A DNA stretch of 64,000 nucleotides from Paludibacteraceae bacterium. Lineage in GTDB: Bacteria > Bacteroidota > Bacteroidia > Bacteroidales > Paludibacteraceae. The notes below the pieces were generated by a model. It made no database searches. It was given only the letters and a program-made list of their open reading frames with translations, and was not told the DNA's origin. A program made the translations under genes and the position numbers. Below are positions 27,462 to 36,468 of this stretch, piece by piece; within the stretch, counting starts at the first letter, position 1, and each line of letters begins with the position of its first letter. The DNA lies in contig JAFOYE010000007.1 of the NCBI GenBank assembly GCA_017391525.1, positions 38,268 to 102,267 of the forward strand, read 5' to 3'.

Positions 27462-28748
27462 ATGAGTCTTTTATCGTTGATAAAATCTTCTAATATGCGC
27501 AATTTTTCGAAATTGCTCACTTCTAATGTGGTGGCACAAGTCATCGGTTTGCTCGTATACCCTATATTGACGCGCATATATGCGCCTGAAGATTTTGGAC
27601 TTTTAAACTTATTTCTAAGTATAGGTGGTGTACTAGTAATTATATCAGTGGCAGAATATTACTATGCTATCGTTCTTCCAAAAGAAGACAAGGACGCTGA
27701 TGCAGTTTTAGGGGTAGGTTTTGTGTGTTTGATAATGGTATCTGTATTAATAGCAATTAGTTCCCTCTTTTCTGATTATATAGCAGCTATTTTTAAAACT
27801 CCTAGTTTGGCTTCGTATTATTGGTTAATGCCATTTTATGTGTTTGCTTTGGGTGCGTGGAATTTGTTGAATTACTGGCATATACGACAAAAAGAATATA
27901 GTCCAATTAGTAGATATCAAATCTCTCAAAACGTATTGTCTTCGGGTGGCAAATTAGCTTTTGGATATGGAGGAATACTGCATGGTGGAATGATTTATTC
28001 GGTAGTTATAGCCCCAATGCTTTCGCTGCTAACGAGTGTATTGGGATGCAGAAAAAAACTGCAAAAGATGGTGCGTGAAGTATCTTGGAATGATATCAAA
28101 AAACAAGCTGTAGTATACCGCAATTTTCCATGTTTTGTATTGCCTCGTAGTTTTGTGAATATATTAGCAGGACAAATGCCAGTACTATTGTTGACTCCAT
28201 TTTTTGGGGCAAAGGTTGTGGGCTTTTTGAGCCTTGCTATTCTATTAGGATATACACCGATAGGTACTATAACACGAGCTATATATCAGGTGATGTACCA
28301 ACACACAATGGATCGTGTGCACTCTTCACAACCTATAGGTGGAATTTTCAAGCGTTTTCTGTTGCTTGCATCGATTGTTGTAATTCCAGCATTTGCTATT
28401 CTATGGTTTTTCTTACCAGATCTTACCTCTTGGTTGCTAGGCTCTGAATGGTGGATTTCTGGCGAGTATATCCGTTGGATGTTGCCATGGTTGTATGTCT
28501 CATTGTTATCATGTAGTATCAATTTCCTTTTTGATGTGTTTATGAAACAACAATGGGGACTCTTTTTTGAGATTGTACTGGCCGTGATGCGTGTAGGTGG
28601 TTTGCTAATAGGAATAATGGCAAACGATTTTACGCTTGCCATTATATGTTATTCATTTGGTACGATGTTGGCACTAGTGATGCAAATAGTATGGATGTTA
28701 GTGCAAGTGCATCGCTATGATTGTTCTCTCGATAATGCTAAGGATTAG
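27462..28748 (+). CDS. Polysaccharide/lipopolysaccharide flippase (Wzx-like, MOP superfamily)
   Basis: 428 residues from the ATG at 27462. About 12 hydrophobic segments. The N-terminus has the family pattern SNVVAQVIGLLVYPILTRIYAPEDFG. It should move lipid-linked sugar units across the inner membrane. The open frame extends further upstream, but those codons run through the promoter and are rich in Phe and Cys, so they are rejected as coding. ATG 27495 (MRNFSKLL) is an alternative start that would leave a normal leader. The last 4 bases overlap the convergent gene at 28745. No Wzy or other polymer gene lies next to it; the polymer genes at 47.7-52.6 kb are distant. Confidence 0.85.
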   Translation: MSLLSLIKSSNMRNFSKLLTSNVVAQVIGLLVYPILTRIYAPEDFGLLNLFLSIGGVLVIISVAEYYYAIVLPKEDKDADAVLGVGFVCLIMVSVLIAISSLFSDYIAAIFKTPSLASYYWLMPFYVFALGAWNLLNYWHIRQKEYSPISRYQISQNVLSSGGKLAFGYGGILHGGMIYSVVIAPMLSLLTSVLGCRKKLQKMVREVSWNDIKKQAVVYRNFPCFVLPRSFVNILAGQMPVLLLTPFFGAKVVGFLSLAILLGYTPIGTITRAIYQVMYQHTMDRVHSSQPIGGIFKRFLLLASIVVIPAFAILWFFLPDLTSWLLGSEWWISGEYIRWMLPWLYVSLLSCSINFLFDVFMKQQWGLFFEIVLAVMRVGGLLIGIMANDFTLAIICYSFGTMLALVMQIVWMLVQVHRYDCSLDNAKD

Positions 28749-29701
28749 CGCGTTAGGCGCTGTTTGAGATAATAGTATAGATTGGCCAAACGGAACCACC
28801 ATTTGTAGTATTTTTCAACGCTATAGTAGGTGGTGGCTGTGCTGCCGAATTGCTTATAGTGGTTTGCTATTCCGCTTACCATACTGCCTTCGAAATCAAA
28901 GGTTACTTCTTTCTCTCGAGCAAATTTGATGGATTCTAGTACTAGCAGTGCGCTGGCGCCAGAGTCTTTGTATAAACTGCTGTAGCATGGGATTAAATAA
29001 TACATAGATCGGTTGTCCCAAACTAAGAACGCTGCTGCGAGTAAGACGTTGTCAGCATTACGGATGGCAATGAATTGACTACGTTTGTGACGATTGCTCT
29101 TTCGTTCAAGAACCAATAAGAATTCACGCGTATAACTGATGGTCTTTCCCTGCTCTTTCATACATTGGACATGAAAACGGTAAAACTCCTCTGCAGTTAA
29201 CAAGTAATCTACGTGTAGCGACAATGCTTTTTGCAATTGTCGTTTTTTGTTTTTGGAGAATGACGCGATAACTCCATCCAAATCGCTTAGATCTTCAATA
29301 CGATATGTTATACGCTCCTTCGTTTTGAAACCTAATTGTTTGAAGGCTTCGACAGCTGGAGATCCCAAAGGGAAATGTTGGTAGTAATACGCTAGTTTGA
29401 GCGATTGTAGTTGAGAGGAAAACTCTTGACAGATTAGTTGTACTTGGTCTTGTGGTACATCTTTTCTAATCCATAATCCGCCTATTTGTGTCATCTGAGG
29501 CATGATGATATATCGTGACCATGCTCGTTTGCGGAGCAAATATGGTAACGCGGCTTGTATTTTTCCGCTGGCATCGTGACTGAGGAGTACATCCCATTGT
29601 TTGCCTGCACACACGGCGTCCATCCACCAATCGTTCATACAAATAGGTAGGTTTTTTTCAGACTTGCAGAAAGTGCGGTATTGTTCTTTATTTGTTGTCA
29701 T
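28745..29701 (-). CDS. FemAB/GNAT-fold acyltransferase-like protein
   Basis: 318 residues from ATG 29701 (MTTNKEQYRTFC). The start is placed there because the preceding 10 in-frame codons add nothing conserved-looking. The pattern fits the Acetyltransf_6/FemAB-like group: PLLRKRAW-type strand, KKRQLQKAL basic helix, AIRNADNVLLAAAFLVWDNRSMYYL acceptor strand, and YDFEGS-like FDFEGSMVSGIANHYKQFG near the C-terminus, which is typical of proteins that add groups to cell-envelope polymers. Its place next to a flippase fits an envelope role. Substrate unknown. Convergent with the flippase, overlapping by 4 bases. Confidence 0.75.
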   Translation of the reverse strand: MTTNKEQYRTFCKSEKNLPICMNDWWMDAVCAGKQWDVLLSHDASGKIQAALPYLLRKRAWSRYIIMPQMTQIGGLWIRKDVPQDQVQLICQEFSSQLQSLKLAYYYQHFPLGSPAVEAFKQLGFKTKERITYRIEDLSDLDGVIASFSKNKKRQLQKALSLHVDYLLTAEEFYRFHVQCMKEQGKTISYTREFLLVLERKSNRHKRSQFIAIRNADNVLLAAAFLVWDNRSMYYLIPCYSSLYKDSGASALLVLESIKFAREKEVTFDFEGSMVSGIANHYKQFGSTATTYYSVEKYYKWWFRLANLYYYLKQRLTR

Positions 29702-29847
29702 AGTAAAAACATTTTGAATGCGTGTATACAAAAACTATGCAAAACCAATTGGAAAAACATAAGTTGGTGCAAAATTACAACATTTTTCTTACACTCACAA
29801 TAGTGATGGAGGTTTTTGTGCCTTTTTTTCAAATAATTATTGGAGTG

Positions 29848-29879
29848 TTTGTGTATGTCAAAAAAAAGTATTACCTTTG
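29848..29879 (+). promoter_or_regulatory. Promoter of prs
   Basis: TTTG (29848-29851), 20 bases, TACCTTTG (29872-29879). The leader to the ATG at 29919 is about 33 bases. Confidence 0.85.
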
Positions 29880-29918
29880 CAAATCAAATTAAAAAACAAC
29901 TATAAAAATCAGTTTGTC

Positions 29919-30881
29919 ATGATAGTAGAAACAAGTCCCTACAAAGTGTTTGCAGGTTCTCAAGGAGGTGAGCTTGCTAAGCGTATTTGTGAGTATTTAG
30001 GATGTTCATTGGGTAATATCCAAGTTGCTCGTTTTTCTGACGGCGAGTTTGCCGTGAGTTTTGAAGAGTCTGTTCGTGGTCAATCCGTGTACATTGTACA
30101 GTCAACTTGTCCAACGAGCGATAATATCATGGAGTTGTTGCTTGCTATCGATGCCGCTAAACGTGCTAGTGCGTATAAGGTAATCGCTGTGATTCCTTAT
30201 TTCGGTTGGGCTCGTCAGGACCGCAAGGATAAACCACGTGTGTCAATCGGTGCTAAGGTGTGTGCGAATATGATTCAAGGTGCAGGTGCTGATCGCGTGA
30301 TTACAGTGGACTTGCATGCCGATCAAATCCAAGGATTCTTTGATATTCCAGTAGACCATCTCTATGGCGCAAACGTATTGGCAGATTATGTGCAGGCTCT
30401 TAACTTGGATAACCTAATCGTAGCTTCTCCTGACGTGGGTGGTACCAAACGTGCATCAGTGTTTGCTAAAAAACTAACTGCTCTTACCAAACAAGATGTA
30501 CCTATGGTAATTTGCTACAAACATCGTCCTAATGCAAACCAAATCGGTGAGATGCGTGTGTTGGGTGATGTAAAAGATAAGAACGTGGTGATTATTGACG
30601 ATATTGCAGATACAGCTGGTACACTATGTAAGGCCGCTGAGGTGATGAAAGAGGCGGGCGCTAAGTCTGTGCGTGCTTTGGTTTCTCACGGATTGATGTC
30701 AGGTCCTGCTTGTGAGCGTGTGGCAAACTCTGCATTGGAGGAGTTGGTATTTACTGATTCTATTCCATTTGACCAAGCTCGTTGTGCAAAAGTGAGCATA
30801 GCATCTATGGCTAAGCCAATTGCGCAAACTATTTTAGCGATCCAAAATCATCGCTCTGTAAGTGAGTTGAATATTCACTAA
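29919..30881 (+). CDS. prs: Ribose-phosphate pyrophosphokinase
   Basis: 320 residues, the usual size. Makes PRPP from ribose 5-phosphate and ATP for nucleotide, His and Trp synthesis. Visible motifs: FSDGE (ATP/flexible loop), YFGWARQDRK, DLHADQIQGFF (metal and ribose site) and the PRPP loop VVIIDDIADTAGT. ATG 29919 (MIVETSPYKVFAGS) is chosen. An upstream in-frame start would lie inside the promoter. First gene of a likely unit prs - M28 lipoprotein - sufC - sufD with gaps of 21, -13 and 21 bases. Confidence 0.96.
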   Translation: MIVETSPYKVFAGSQGGELAKRICEYLGCSLGNIQVARFSDGEFAVSFEESVRGQSVYIVQSTCPTSDNIMELLLAIDAAKRASAYKVIAVIPYFGWARQDRKDKPRVSIGAKVCANMIQGAGADRVITVDLHADQIQGFFDIPVDHLYGANVLADYVQALNLDNLIVASPDVGGTKRASVFAKKLTALTKQDVPMVICYKHRPNANQIGEMRVLGDVKDKNVVIIDDIADTAGTLCKAAEVMKEAGAKSVRALVSHGLMSGPACERVANSALEELVFTDSIPFDQARCAKVSIASMAKPIAQTILAIQNHRSVSELNIH

Positions 30882-30902
30882 TATCTTATAATTGTTAAGG
30901 CA

Positions 30903-31916
30903 ATGAGGGTGTGGATTTTAAGTTGTGTGTGCCTGTTTCTAGCCGGTTGTGGAACAACGCCGACCGAGGCTAGTCCTGAATCGAAGTCCGTGGAGAAAAT
31001 ACGCCCAGTATTCTCTGCGGACTCTGCATATGCCTATATAGAGCGTCAGGTGGCTTTCGGGCCTCGTGTGCCTGGTACAATCTCGCATGTGGACTGTGGA
31101 GATTGGTTGGTAAATGAGTTACACAGACATGGTTTGTATGTCGAGGTGCAAAAGGGTACTATGCTAAATTATGCTGGAGAAGACCAAGAGATATCTAATA
31201 TAGTAGGTTTCTTCGAGGGGTCTATTGCTAAGACAGTATTATTATGTGCGCATTGGGACACTCGTCCGTGGTCAGATGAGGAGGAAAACTATGATCAGCG
31301 ATTTCAGCCTGTATTAGGAGCTAATGATGGCGCTAGTGGTGTGGGGGTTGTGCTGGAGATTGTGAGACAATTAGCTCTTCTTAAGTCTCAAGGCGAATTA
31401 GTACCTTCGATACAAGTTGTATTCTTTGATTGTGAAGATATGGGTACTCCTACTCATTTTACAGGCCAAGAACGTCAAGACACTTGGTGCTTAGGTAGCC
31501 AATTGTGGGCCAAGGAGTATAAGAAGGCAATATCTAGTTCCTCTGAATCACAACGTAAAATACAATATGGTGTATTATTGGATATGGTAGGTGATGCTGC
31601 TGCCACTTTCCCACGTGAATACTTTTCTGTCAAGTATGCAGGTGGATATGTTGAGCAGTTATGGCGCAAAGCCTATGATCTAGGTTATAGTCGTTATTTT
31701 ACTCAAGGGCAAACTTATTATCCGATTACCGATGATCATTACTACGTGAATACCTTGGCAGGAATACCTTGTCTAGATATCATAGATTATAGAACTAACT
31801 CTAGGACTGGATTTCCTCAATGGTGGCATACGCAGCAAGATGATATGCGAAATATTAACAAACAAACTTTACAAGCAGTCGGAGAGACTGTGTTAGCAAC
31901 AATATGCTTGAAATAA
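30903..31916 (+). CDS. M28-family lipoprotein, glutaminyl-peptide cyclotransferase-like
   Basis: 337 residues. Lipoprotein signal with lipobox LAGC (Cys near residue 16). The M28 zinc site is visible in order: [29 protein letters not shown] and WWHTQQDD. These spacings and the single-zinc-like AHWDTR/DCED pattern resemble animal-type (type II) glutaminyl cyclase, which converts N-terminal Gln to pyroglutamate. An aminopeptidase is the alternative. Periplasmic or outer-membrane anchored. Several predicted exported proteins in this window start with Gln after the signal peptide, fitting the cyclase reading. It overlaps sufC by 13 bases. Confidence 0.8.
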   Translation: MRVWILSCVCLFLAGCGTTPTEASPESKSVEKIRPVFSADSAYAYIERQVAFGPRVPGTISHVDCGDWLVNELHRHGLYVEVQKGTMLNYAGEDQEISNIVGFFEGSIAKTVLLCAHWDTRPWSDEEENYDQRFQPVLGANDGASGVGVVLEIVRQLALLKSQGELVPSIQVVFFDCEDMGTPTHFTGQERQDTWCLGSQLWAKEYKKAISSSSESQRKIQYGVLLDMVGDAAATFPREYFSVKYAGGYVEQLWRKAYDLGYSRYFTQGQTYYPITDDHYYVNTLAGIPCLDIIDYRTNSRTGFPQWWHTQQDDMRNINKQTLQAVGETVLATICLK

Positions 31917-32644
31917 AAAATCTTCATGCCTCTATTGCGGGCAAAGAAATATTGAAAGGACTGAATTTGACAGTTCGTGAGGGAGAGGTACACGCTATTA
32001 TGGGTCCTAATGGTGCTGGAAAATCAACATTATCTAACGTGTTGACAGGTCATCCTGCATATACAGTAACGGAGGGAGAAATATGGTTTAGAGGCAAAAA
32101 TTTATTAGAGATGTCTCCTGAAGTCCGTGCACGCGAAGGTATTTTTCTTTCATTTCAATATCCGGTAGAGATACCAGGTGTTTCGATGGTTAATTTTATG
32201 CGTACAGCTGTTAATGAGAAGCGTCAACACGAAGGTAAAGATGCTTTGAAAGCAACAGACTTTTTGAAATTGATGCGTGAGAAAAAATCATTAGTTGGTA
32301 TCGATAACAAGTTGACAAATCGCTCTGTAAATGAAGGATTCTCTGGCGGAGAAAAGAAACGTAATGAGATTTTTCAAATGGCTATGTTAGAGCCATGTCT
32401 ATCTATATTGGATGAAACAGATTCTGGCTTGGATATAGATGCCTTGCGTGTGGTCGCAGAAGGTGTTAATGCTCTCAAGACACCGAAGACAGCTTCGATA
32501 GTTATTACTCATTATCAAAGATTGTTGGATTATATTGTGCCAGATTTTGTACATGTACTAGCAGATGGTAAGATTGTACGTACAGAGGGTAAGGAGTTGG
32601 CTCTGGAATTAGAGGAGAAAGGCTATGCTTTTCTAAATGAGTAA
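31904..32644 (+). CDS. sufC: Fe-S cluster assembly ATPase SufC
   Basis: 246 residues, full length. ABC ATPase with Walker [10 protein letters not shown], the SufC-type Q-loop [11 protein letters not shown], signature [11 protein letters not shown], Walker [13 protein letters not shown] and the switch His in [12 protein letters not shown]. It powers the SufBCD scaffold that builds Fe-S clusters. The start ATG lies inside the end of the M28 gene (13-base overlap). The usual upstream sufB is absent from this window, and sufD follows after 21 bases. Confidence 0.96.
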   Translation: MLEIKNLHASIAGKEILKGLNLTVREGEVHAIMGPNGAGKSTLSNVLTGHPAYTVTEGEIWFRGKNLLEMSPEVRAREGIFLSFQYPVEIPGVSMVNFMRTAVNEKRQHEGKDALKATDFLKLMREKKSLVGIDNKLTNRSVNEGFSGGEKKRNEIFQMAMLEPCLSILDETDSGLDIDALRVVAEGVNALKTPKTASIVITHYQRLLDYIVPDFVHVLADGKIVRTEGKELALELEEKGYAFLNE

Positions 32645-32665
32645 CAGTAAAACGATAGGTTCGAA

Positions 32666-33316
32666 GTGAAAGTAGATTATAAAATACCTGCTGGTGAAAC
32701 TCGTGACTTGGTTTTTGTGAATGAGACCAATTTAGATTGGCATATTATTCAAGAGGAAAAATCGGTCCTACGTATTCATGTGTTGTGTCTGTCACAGGAT
32801 GACAAAGATGCAAAATGGCAGTCTTCGTTGACTGTTGAACAAAATGGTACAGGTTGCCGTACAGAACTCTATGGTATGGGATTGTTGCATACTTCTCAAC
32901 AATCTTTTGTACATACGCGCGTAATACATAATGTGGGTGGTGGTTATTCTTCACAAGTTTTTAAGTTTGTATTGGATGATGTTGCCAAAGGAAGTTTTCA
33001 AGGAGAATTGAAGATACAACCAGATGCCCAACAAACAGAAGCGTATCAAACGAATAGGAATATTTTGTTATCTCGTGGAGCAGAGATGATCACTGAACCT
33101 CAGTTGGAAATCTATGCCGACGATGTGAAAGCTAGTCATGGTGCTACTACTGGCCAATTGGATGAGTCAGCCTTGTTCTATATGCAACAACGATGCATTG
33201 ATCGTGAAACGGCTTCAAAATTACTTTTACAAGCGTTTTTTGACGAGGTGGTTAGTACATTAACCGATGATGACCAGAGAGAAGATATCACACAAAGAAT
33301 TCAAGATATATTGTAA
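32666..33316 (+). CDS. sufD: Core-only SufD-like protein
   Basis: 216 residues from a GTG start; no in-frame ATG lies between the upstream stop (32648) and it. The visible part corresponds to the SufBD beta-helix core and C-terminal helix. It ends with the hallmark YADDVKASHGATTGQLDESALFY, in which the His is the conserved SufD residue, and RCIDRETASKLLLQAFF. SufD proteins usually carry a further N-terminal region and run to about 400 residues, so this one is short. No remnant of the missing part is seen between sufC and this gene. It could partner SufC with a SufB encoded elsewhere. A 16-base-pair terminator follows at once. Confidence 0.85.
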   Translation: MKVDYKIPAGETRDLVFVNETNLDWHIIQEEKSVLRIHVLCLSQDDKDAKWQSSLTVEQNGTGCRTELYGMGLLHTSQQSFVHTRVIHNVGGGYSSQVFKFVLDDVAKGSFQGELKIQPDAQQTEAYQTNRNILLSRGAEMITEPQLEIYADDVKASHGATTGQLDESALFYMQQRCIDRETASKLLLQAFFDEVVSTLTDDDQREDITQRIQDIL

Positions 33317-33348
33317 TAAAAAAGACAGCGATGCTGTCTTTTTTATTA
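33314..33348. terminator. Bidirectional terminator between sufD and the polyprenyl synthase
   Basis: TAATAAAAAAGACAGC (33314-33329) pairs perfectly with GCTGTCTTTTTTATTA (33333-33348) around GAT. A-run and T-run on both sides make it work in both directions. It overlaps the sufD stop and lies 3 bases from the convergent gene. Confidence 0.92.
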
Positions 33349-33351
33349 TAA

Positions 33352-34335
33352 TCATTTCATACGATTTATAGAATAATCTAGAAGCTCAATAAGACTTTCT
33401 TTGTATTTGTTGTTCGGAAATATAGATAAAGCGTCAAGAGCTTTTTTGCGGTGCTTTTCCATTTCTTGTTGTGCGTAACGAATACCGTCATATCGAAGCA
33501 CAAACGACTTGATGTCTTGTTCCGTCTCAAAAATATTGATGTGCGGTGATTTGTTGGCTAAGGCCTCTGCTTTTTCGCGGATGGTTGCTGCTTCTTCTTT
33601 GCTAGCGCGTTGCAATGATATGAGCAGTGGCAATGTCGCTTTTCCGTCTTGAATGTCGTTCATCGTTGGTTTCCCGATGTCGTCAACGTCAGAGTAGTCT
33701 AGTATATCATCCTTGATTTGGAAGCACATACCTAGATGTAAACCATACGTGCGCATTGCTGTTGCTTGACGAGAAGTGGCTCCTGTGCTAACCGCTCCTG
33801 CTTCGCTGCATGCTGCGAATAAACGAGCCGTTTTTTGTTCTATAATCTGATTATACTGTTTTTCGCTAATCCACATCGAATCCCCTGCATGTAGTTGCAA
33901 TAATTCGCCTTGAGTTAGAGAACTACTCATAGAGGAGATAATGTTGAGAATATTAGCATTGCGTATATCTGCTAACAAACTAATAACTTTTGCCAACATA
34001 TAGTCACCTGTGAGAACGGCAATCTTGTTACTCCATTGTTGATGTACAGAGTTACATCCTCTTCGGGTGGGTGAGTTATCAATTACATCGTCGTGAACGA
34101 GGGATGCTGTGTGAGTGAGTTCTAGAATAACGGCAGTTTGGATAGTCTTAGTTGTTATGCCTCGACAAATAGCAGCAGAAAGCAATGCTAAGGTAGGGCG
34201 CAACTGTTTGCCGCGTTGAGAGTGAATGAAATTCAAAACCTCAGATAATAGTGGATGTTCACTACTCAAGGCCTCAGAAAAAGCATCTTCAAATTGTATG
34301 AATTCGTTTTGTATATGTCTTTGGAAGTTCTTCAT
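33352..34335 (-). CDS. Long-chain polyprenyl diphosphate synthase
   Basis: 327 residues. Trans-isoprenyl synthase fold with first Asp-rich motif LVHDDVIDNSPTRRG and second motif KDDILDYSDVDDIGKP. The residues before the first motif (ELTHTASLVHDD) are small, fitting a long product such as an octaprenyl or related chain for menaquinone. It starts 6 bases after the stop of the DUF6242 lipoprotein and is probably co-transcribed with it from 35712. A second, short-chain-like synthase is at 37228. Confidence 0.92.
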   Translation of the reverse strand: MKNFQRHIQNEFIQFEDAFSEALSSEHPLLSEVLNFIHSQRGKQLRPTLALLSAAICRGITTKTIQTAVILELTHTASLVHDDVIDNSPTRRGCNSVHQQWSNKIAVLTGDYMLAKVISLLADIRNANILNIISSMSSSLTQGELLQLHAGDSMWISEKQYNQIIEQKTARLFAACSEAGAVSTGATSRQATAMRTYGLHLGMCFQIKDDILDYSDVDDIGKPTMNDIQDGKATLPLLISLQRASKEEAATIREKAEALANKSPHINIFETEQDIKSFVLRYDGIRYAQQEMEKHRKKALDALSIFPNNKYKESLIELLDYSINRMK

Positions 34336-34341
34336 TGAGTC

Positions 34342-35694
34342 TTATTGGAGTGAATTAAGTCGTCCACGATACACATCTCCAAATGAGTTGTTGTTTGATT
34401 GTCCTCCGATTATGTATATACTCTTTTGATTAACAATGACAGATTGGTTTTGACGACTCTGATATTCTTCTGGTAATTTGTTGGCAGTGGCGTTTGGTGC
34501 GTACCAGTGCATACCTTCGTCATCTGAATAAAGTATGTCGCTATTCCAATCCTGATCGTTATCTATGCCTCCGAACATAATAAGCTTGCCGCCATATTGT
34601 ATAATAGAGGCGCCTGTGAGTGTGTGGAACGTAGGCTGTGAAATAGTGAAATCTTTCAGTCTATATTTATCGCTAGTGATCAAACGTTCCAGATTCCATC
34701 TTGTGTTAATAGAATTACCATTGGTACTACGACCACCTACTATCATTGCGCGTGGTCGCTCACTACTGCTCTTAAATTCCGTTGCTGCGAAATCACTAAT
34801 AGGGAATTCGTTTGGCAAATAACCATCGATTAGACCATCAATGTTTGTCATTGGAACAATCTGATCGTGCTGAATTGTCGCGAGTTGTAGTCCTCCAGTA
34901 CTACGTTCCTGGATGATACACCATGCGTGGTTGTCATATGCTAGCAGCATATTGATAGGTTCAAAAGATGCTGTGCTATAATCCACTATAGTCCAGTCGT
35001 GTAAATTGGTGGATTTGTATAATTGCTCTTTAGCGATGTAGTATAGTGTATTGCCTTGTTGTACAATATCTCTAACGTTACATGGGGTAGGTAGGTTGGT
35101 TTGAATATTGGATTTAGACCATGTTTGGGCGTCTTTAGATGTGTATATTTGAGTAGAAAGACCATTGTTTACATAGAGAACAAATTGATTGTTTATGTAG
35201 AATGCCTTGGTTTCGCAATTTTGTGGTGGAAAAATGTTGTCAACTAACTTCTCCCAAACATACAAATCAGGGTCGATTTTATGTGCATTGATGTCAATAC
35301 GATACCATCTTTCGCTTGTCATATCCGAAGCTATAACCTGTAGATATACCGGTTTCTGGGTGAGATCAATCGTGTCGTAGCCGGTACTAACAATCGTGTC
35401 ATTTGGCAAATAGAAGGTTGCTGAACCAGGTGTAGCCTTATAGGTGATATATGGAACTACACTATCTAGGCGCGTACCAAAGCGTAGTGAATCTTTATTG
35501 TAAATAAATCCTGTATCGGGATAGTTACGGTGTTCAATCTTGTATGTAGCTTCTGTGAGTCCTGGGTTAACTGTGTCTTCAGTGAAAGTAAAGGTATGTA
35601 CTCTATTCTCATCTGAAGTTTCTACAGGTTCGTTTTGGGTACATCCTACAAAGTATGTAGTTAAAATAAATAATATGAATATAGAATACCGCAT
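34342..35694 (-). CDS. DUF6242-type lipoprotein with Kelch-like propeller
   Basis: 450 residues. Lipobox FVGC (Cys near 18) predicts an acylated envelope protein. The first part is a beta domain with paired strand motifs (TYKATPGSATFYLPND, WYRIDINAHKIDPDLYVW), typical of DUF6242 proteins of Bacteroidetes. The rest has Kelch/propeller strands such as IIQYGGKLIMFGGID and SIYIIGGQSNNNS. Function unknown. It has its own promoter and leads into the polyprenyl synthase gene. Confidence 0.82.
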   Translation of the reverse strand: MRYSIFILFILTTYFVGCTQNEPVETSDENRVHTFTFTEDTVNPGLTEATYKIEHRNYPDTGFIYNKDSLRFGTRLDSVVPYITYKATPGSATFYLPNDTIVSTGYDTIDLTQKPVYLQVIASDMTSERWYRIDINAHKIDPDLYVWEKLVDNIFPPQNCETKAFYINNQFVLYVNNGLSTQIYTSKDAQTWSKSNIQTNLPTPCNVRDIVQQGNTLYYIAKEQLYKSTNLHDWTIVDYSTASFEPINMLLAYDNHAWCIIQERSTGGLQLATIQHDQIVPMTNIDGLIDGYLPNEFPISDFAATEFKSSSERPRAMIVGGRSTNGNSINTRWNLERLITSDKYRLKDFTISQPTFHTLTGASIIQYGGKLIMFGGIDNDQDWNSDILYSDDEGMHWYAPNATANKLPEEYQSRQNQSVIVNQKSIYIIGGQSNNNSFGDVYRGRLNSLQ

Positions 35695-35711
35695 GGTTAC
35701 AAAATTTCTTG

Positions 35712-35743
35712 CAAAGTTACTGCTTTTTTTTTAATTATACAAA
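35712..35743 (-). promoter_or_regulatory. Promoter of the DUF6242 lipoprotein unit
   Basis: Minus strand: TTTG (35743-35740), 20 bases, TAACTTTG (35719-35712). It starts 18 bases before the ATG at 35694. Confidence 0.8.
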
Positions 35744-35809
35744 TATATTCAAAATATTTTTGTAACTGCTATATTCTCGCTTTGTTAGGAAGCTTAGCTA
35801 TAGTCAATA

Positions 35810-35841
35810 TTTGCATAAATGAAAAAATAATTGTAACTTTG
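35810..35841 (+). promoter_or_regulatory. Promoter of the 5-formyl-THF cyclo-ligase gene
   Basis: TTTG (35810-35813), 20 bases, TAACTTTG (35834-35841). The ATG at 35866 follows 24 bases later. Confidence 0.8.
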
Positions 35842-35865
35842 CACACGATTTCATATTTAGTAGTT

Positions 35866-36468
35866 ATGCTTTTTGAAAGTAATATAAAACAACTCTTGGA
35901 CTTGTTGCCTAGCAAACGATTGAGTCGAGAAAAAAATAAGATACGTGAATTGTTGGTGCAAAAGCGTCGCATAATGTCTGCGGAAGAGCGTGCAGAGCAG
36001 TCAGAACTGGTATTGAGCCAGCTTGAGAATATGCGATGTTTTCAAGAAGCGAAGACGATTTTACTTTACTATCCTGTGCAGAATGAAGTCAATGTGTTGC
36101 CTTTGGTGAAACGTCACAAAAAAGAAAAGACCATACTTTTCCCTGTTAGTCATCGTCATGGAATGACGGTTCATCCATATGCGGGTAACGAAATGATGCA
36201 TCGTGGCAAATTTGGTATACCCGAGCCTACAACGCCTGCTTATGAGGGTAAAATAGATTTGATAATAGTTCCTGCAGTTGCCTTTGATGAAAAGGGAAGA
36301 AGACTAGGACGTGGTGGTGGGTACTATGATCGATTCCTTAAAAAACAAACCCACGCTACTTTGATAGGCGTGGGCTATGATTTTCAGTTGGTAGAATCAG
36401 TACCTACTGGTCGTCATGATCAATTAGTACATCGCATTATTCTTCCGTCTCAGACCATTCTAGTTTAG
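35866..36468 (+). CDS. 5-formyltetrahydrofolate cyclo-ligase
   Basis: 200 residues from ATG 35866. Converts 5-formyl-THF to 5,10-methenyl-THF using ATP. Motifs: REKNKIRELLVQKRR basic start, ILLYYPVQNEVNV, FGIPEP, DLIIVPAVAFDEKGRRLGRGGGYYDRFL, the family signature GRGGGYYDRF and VPTGRHDQ near the end. The in-frame start at 35782 would precede the promoter and is rejected. The 3' end overlaps the convergent gene at 36437 by 32 bases. Confidence 0.92.
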   Translation: MLFESNIKQLLDLLPSKRLSREKNKIRELLVQKRRIMSAEERAEQSELVLSQLENMRCFQEAKTILLYYPVQNEVNVLPLVKRHKKEKTILFPVSHRHGMTVHPYAGNEMMHRGKFGIPEPTTPAYEGKIDLIIVPAVAFDEKGRRLGRGGGYYDRFLKKQTHATLIGVGYDFQLVESVPTGRHDQLVHRIILPSQTILV

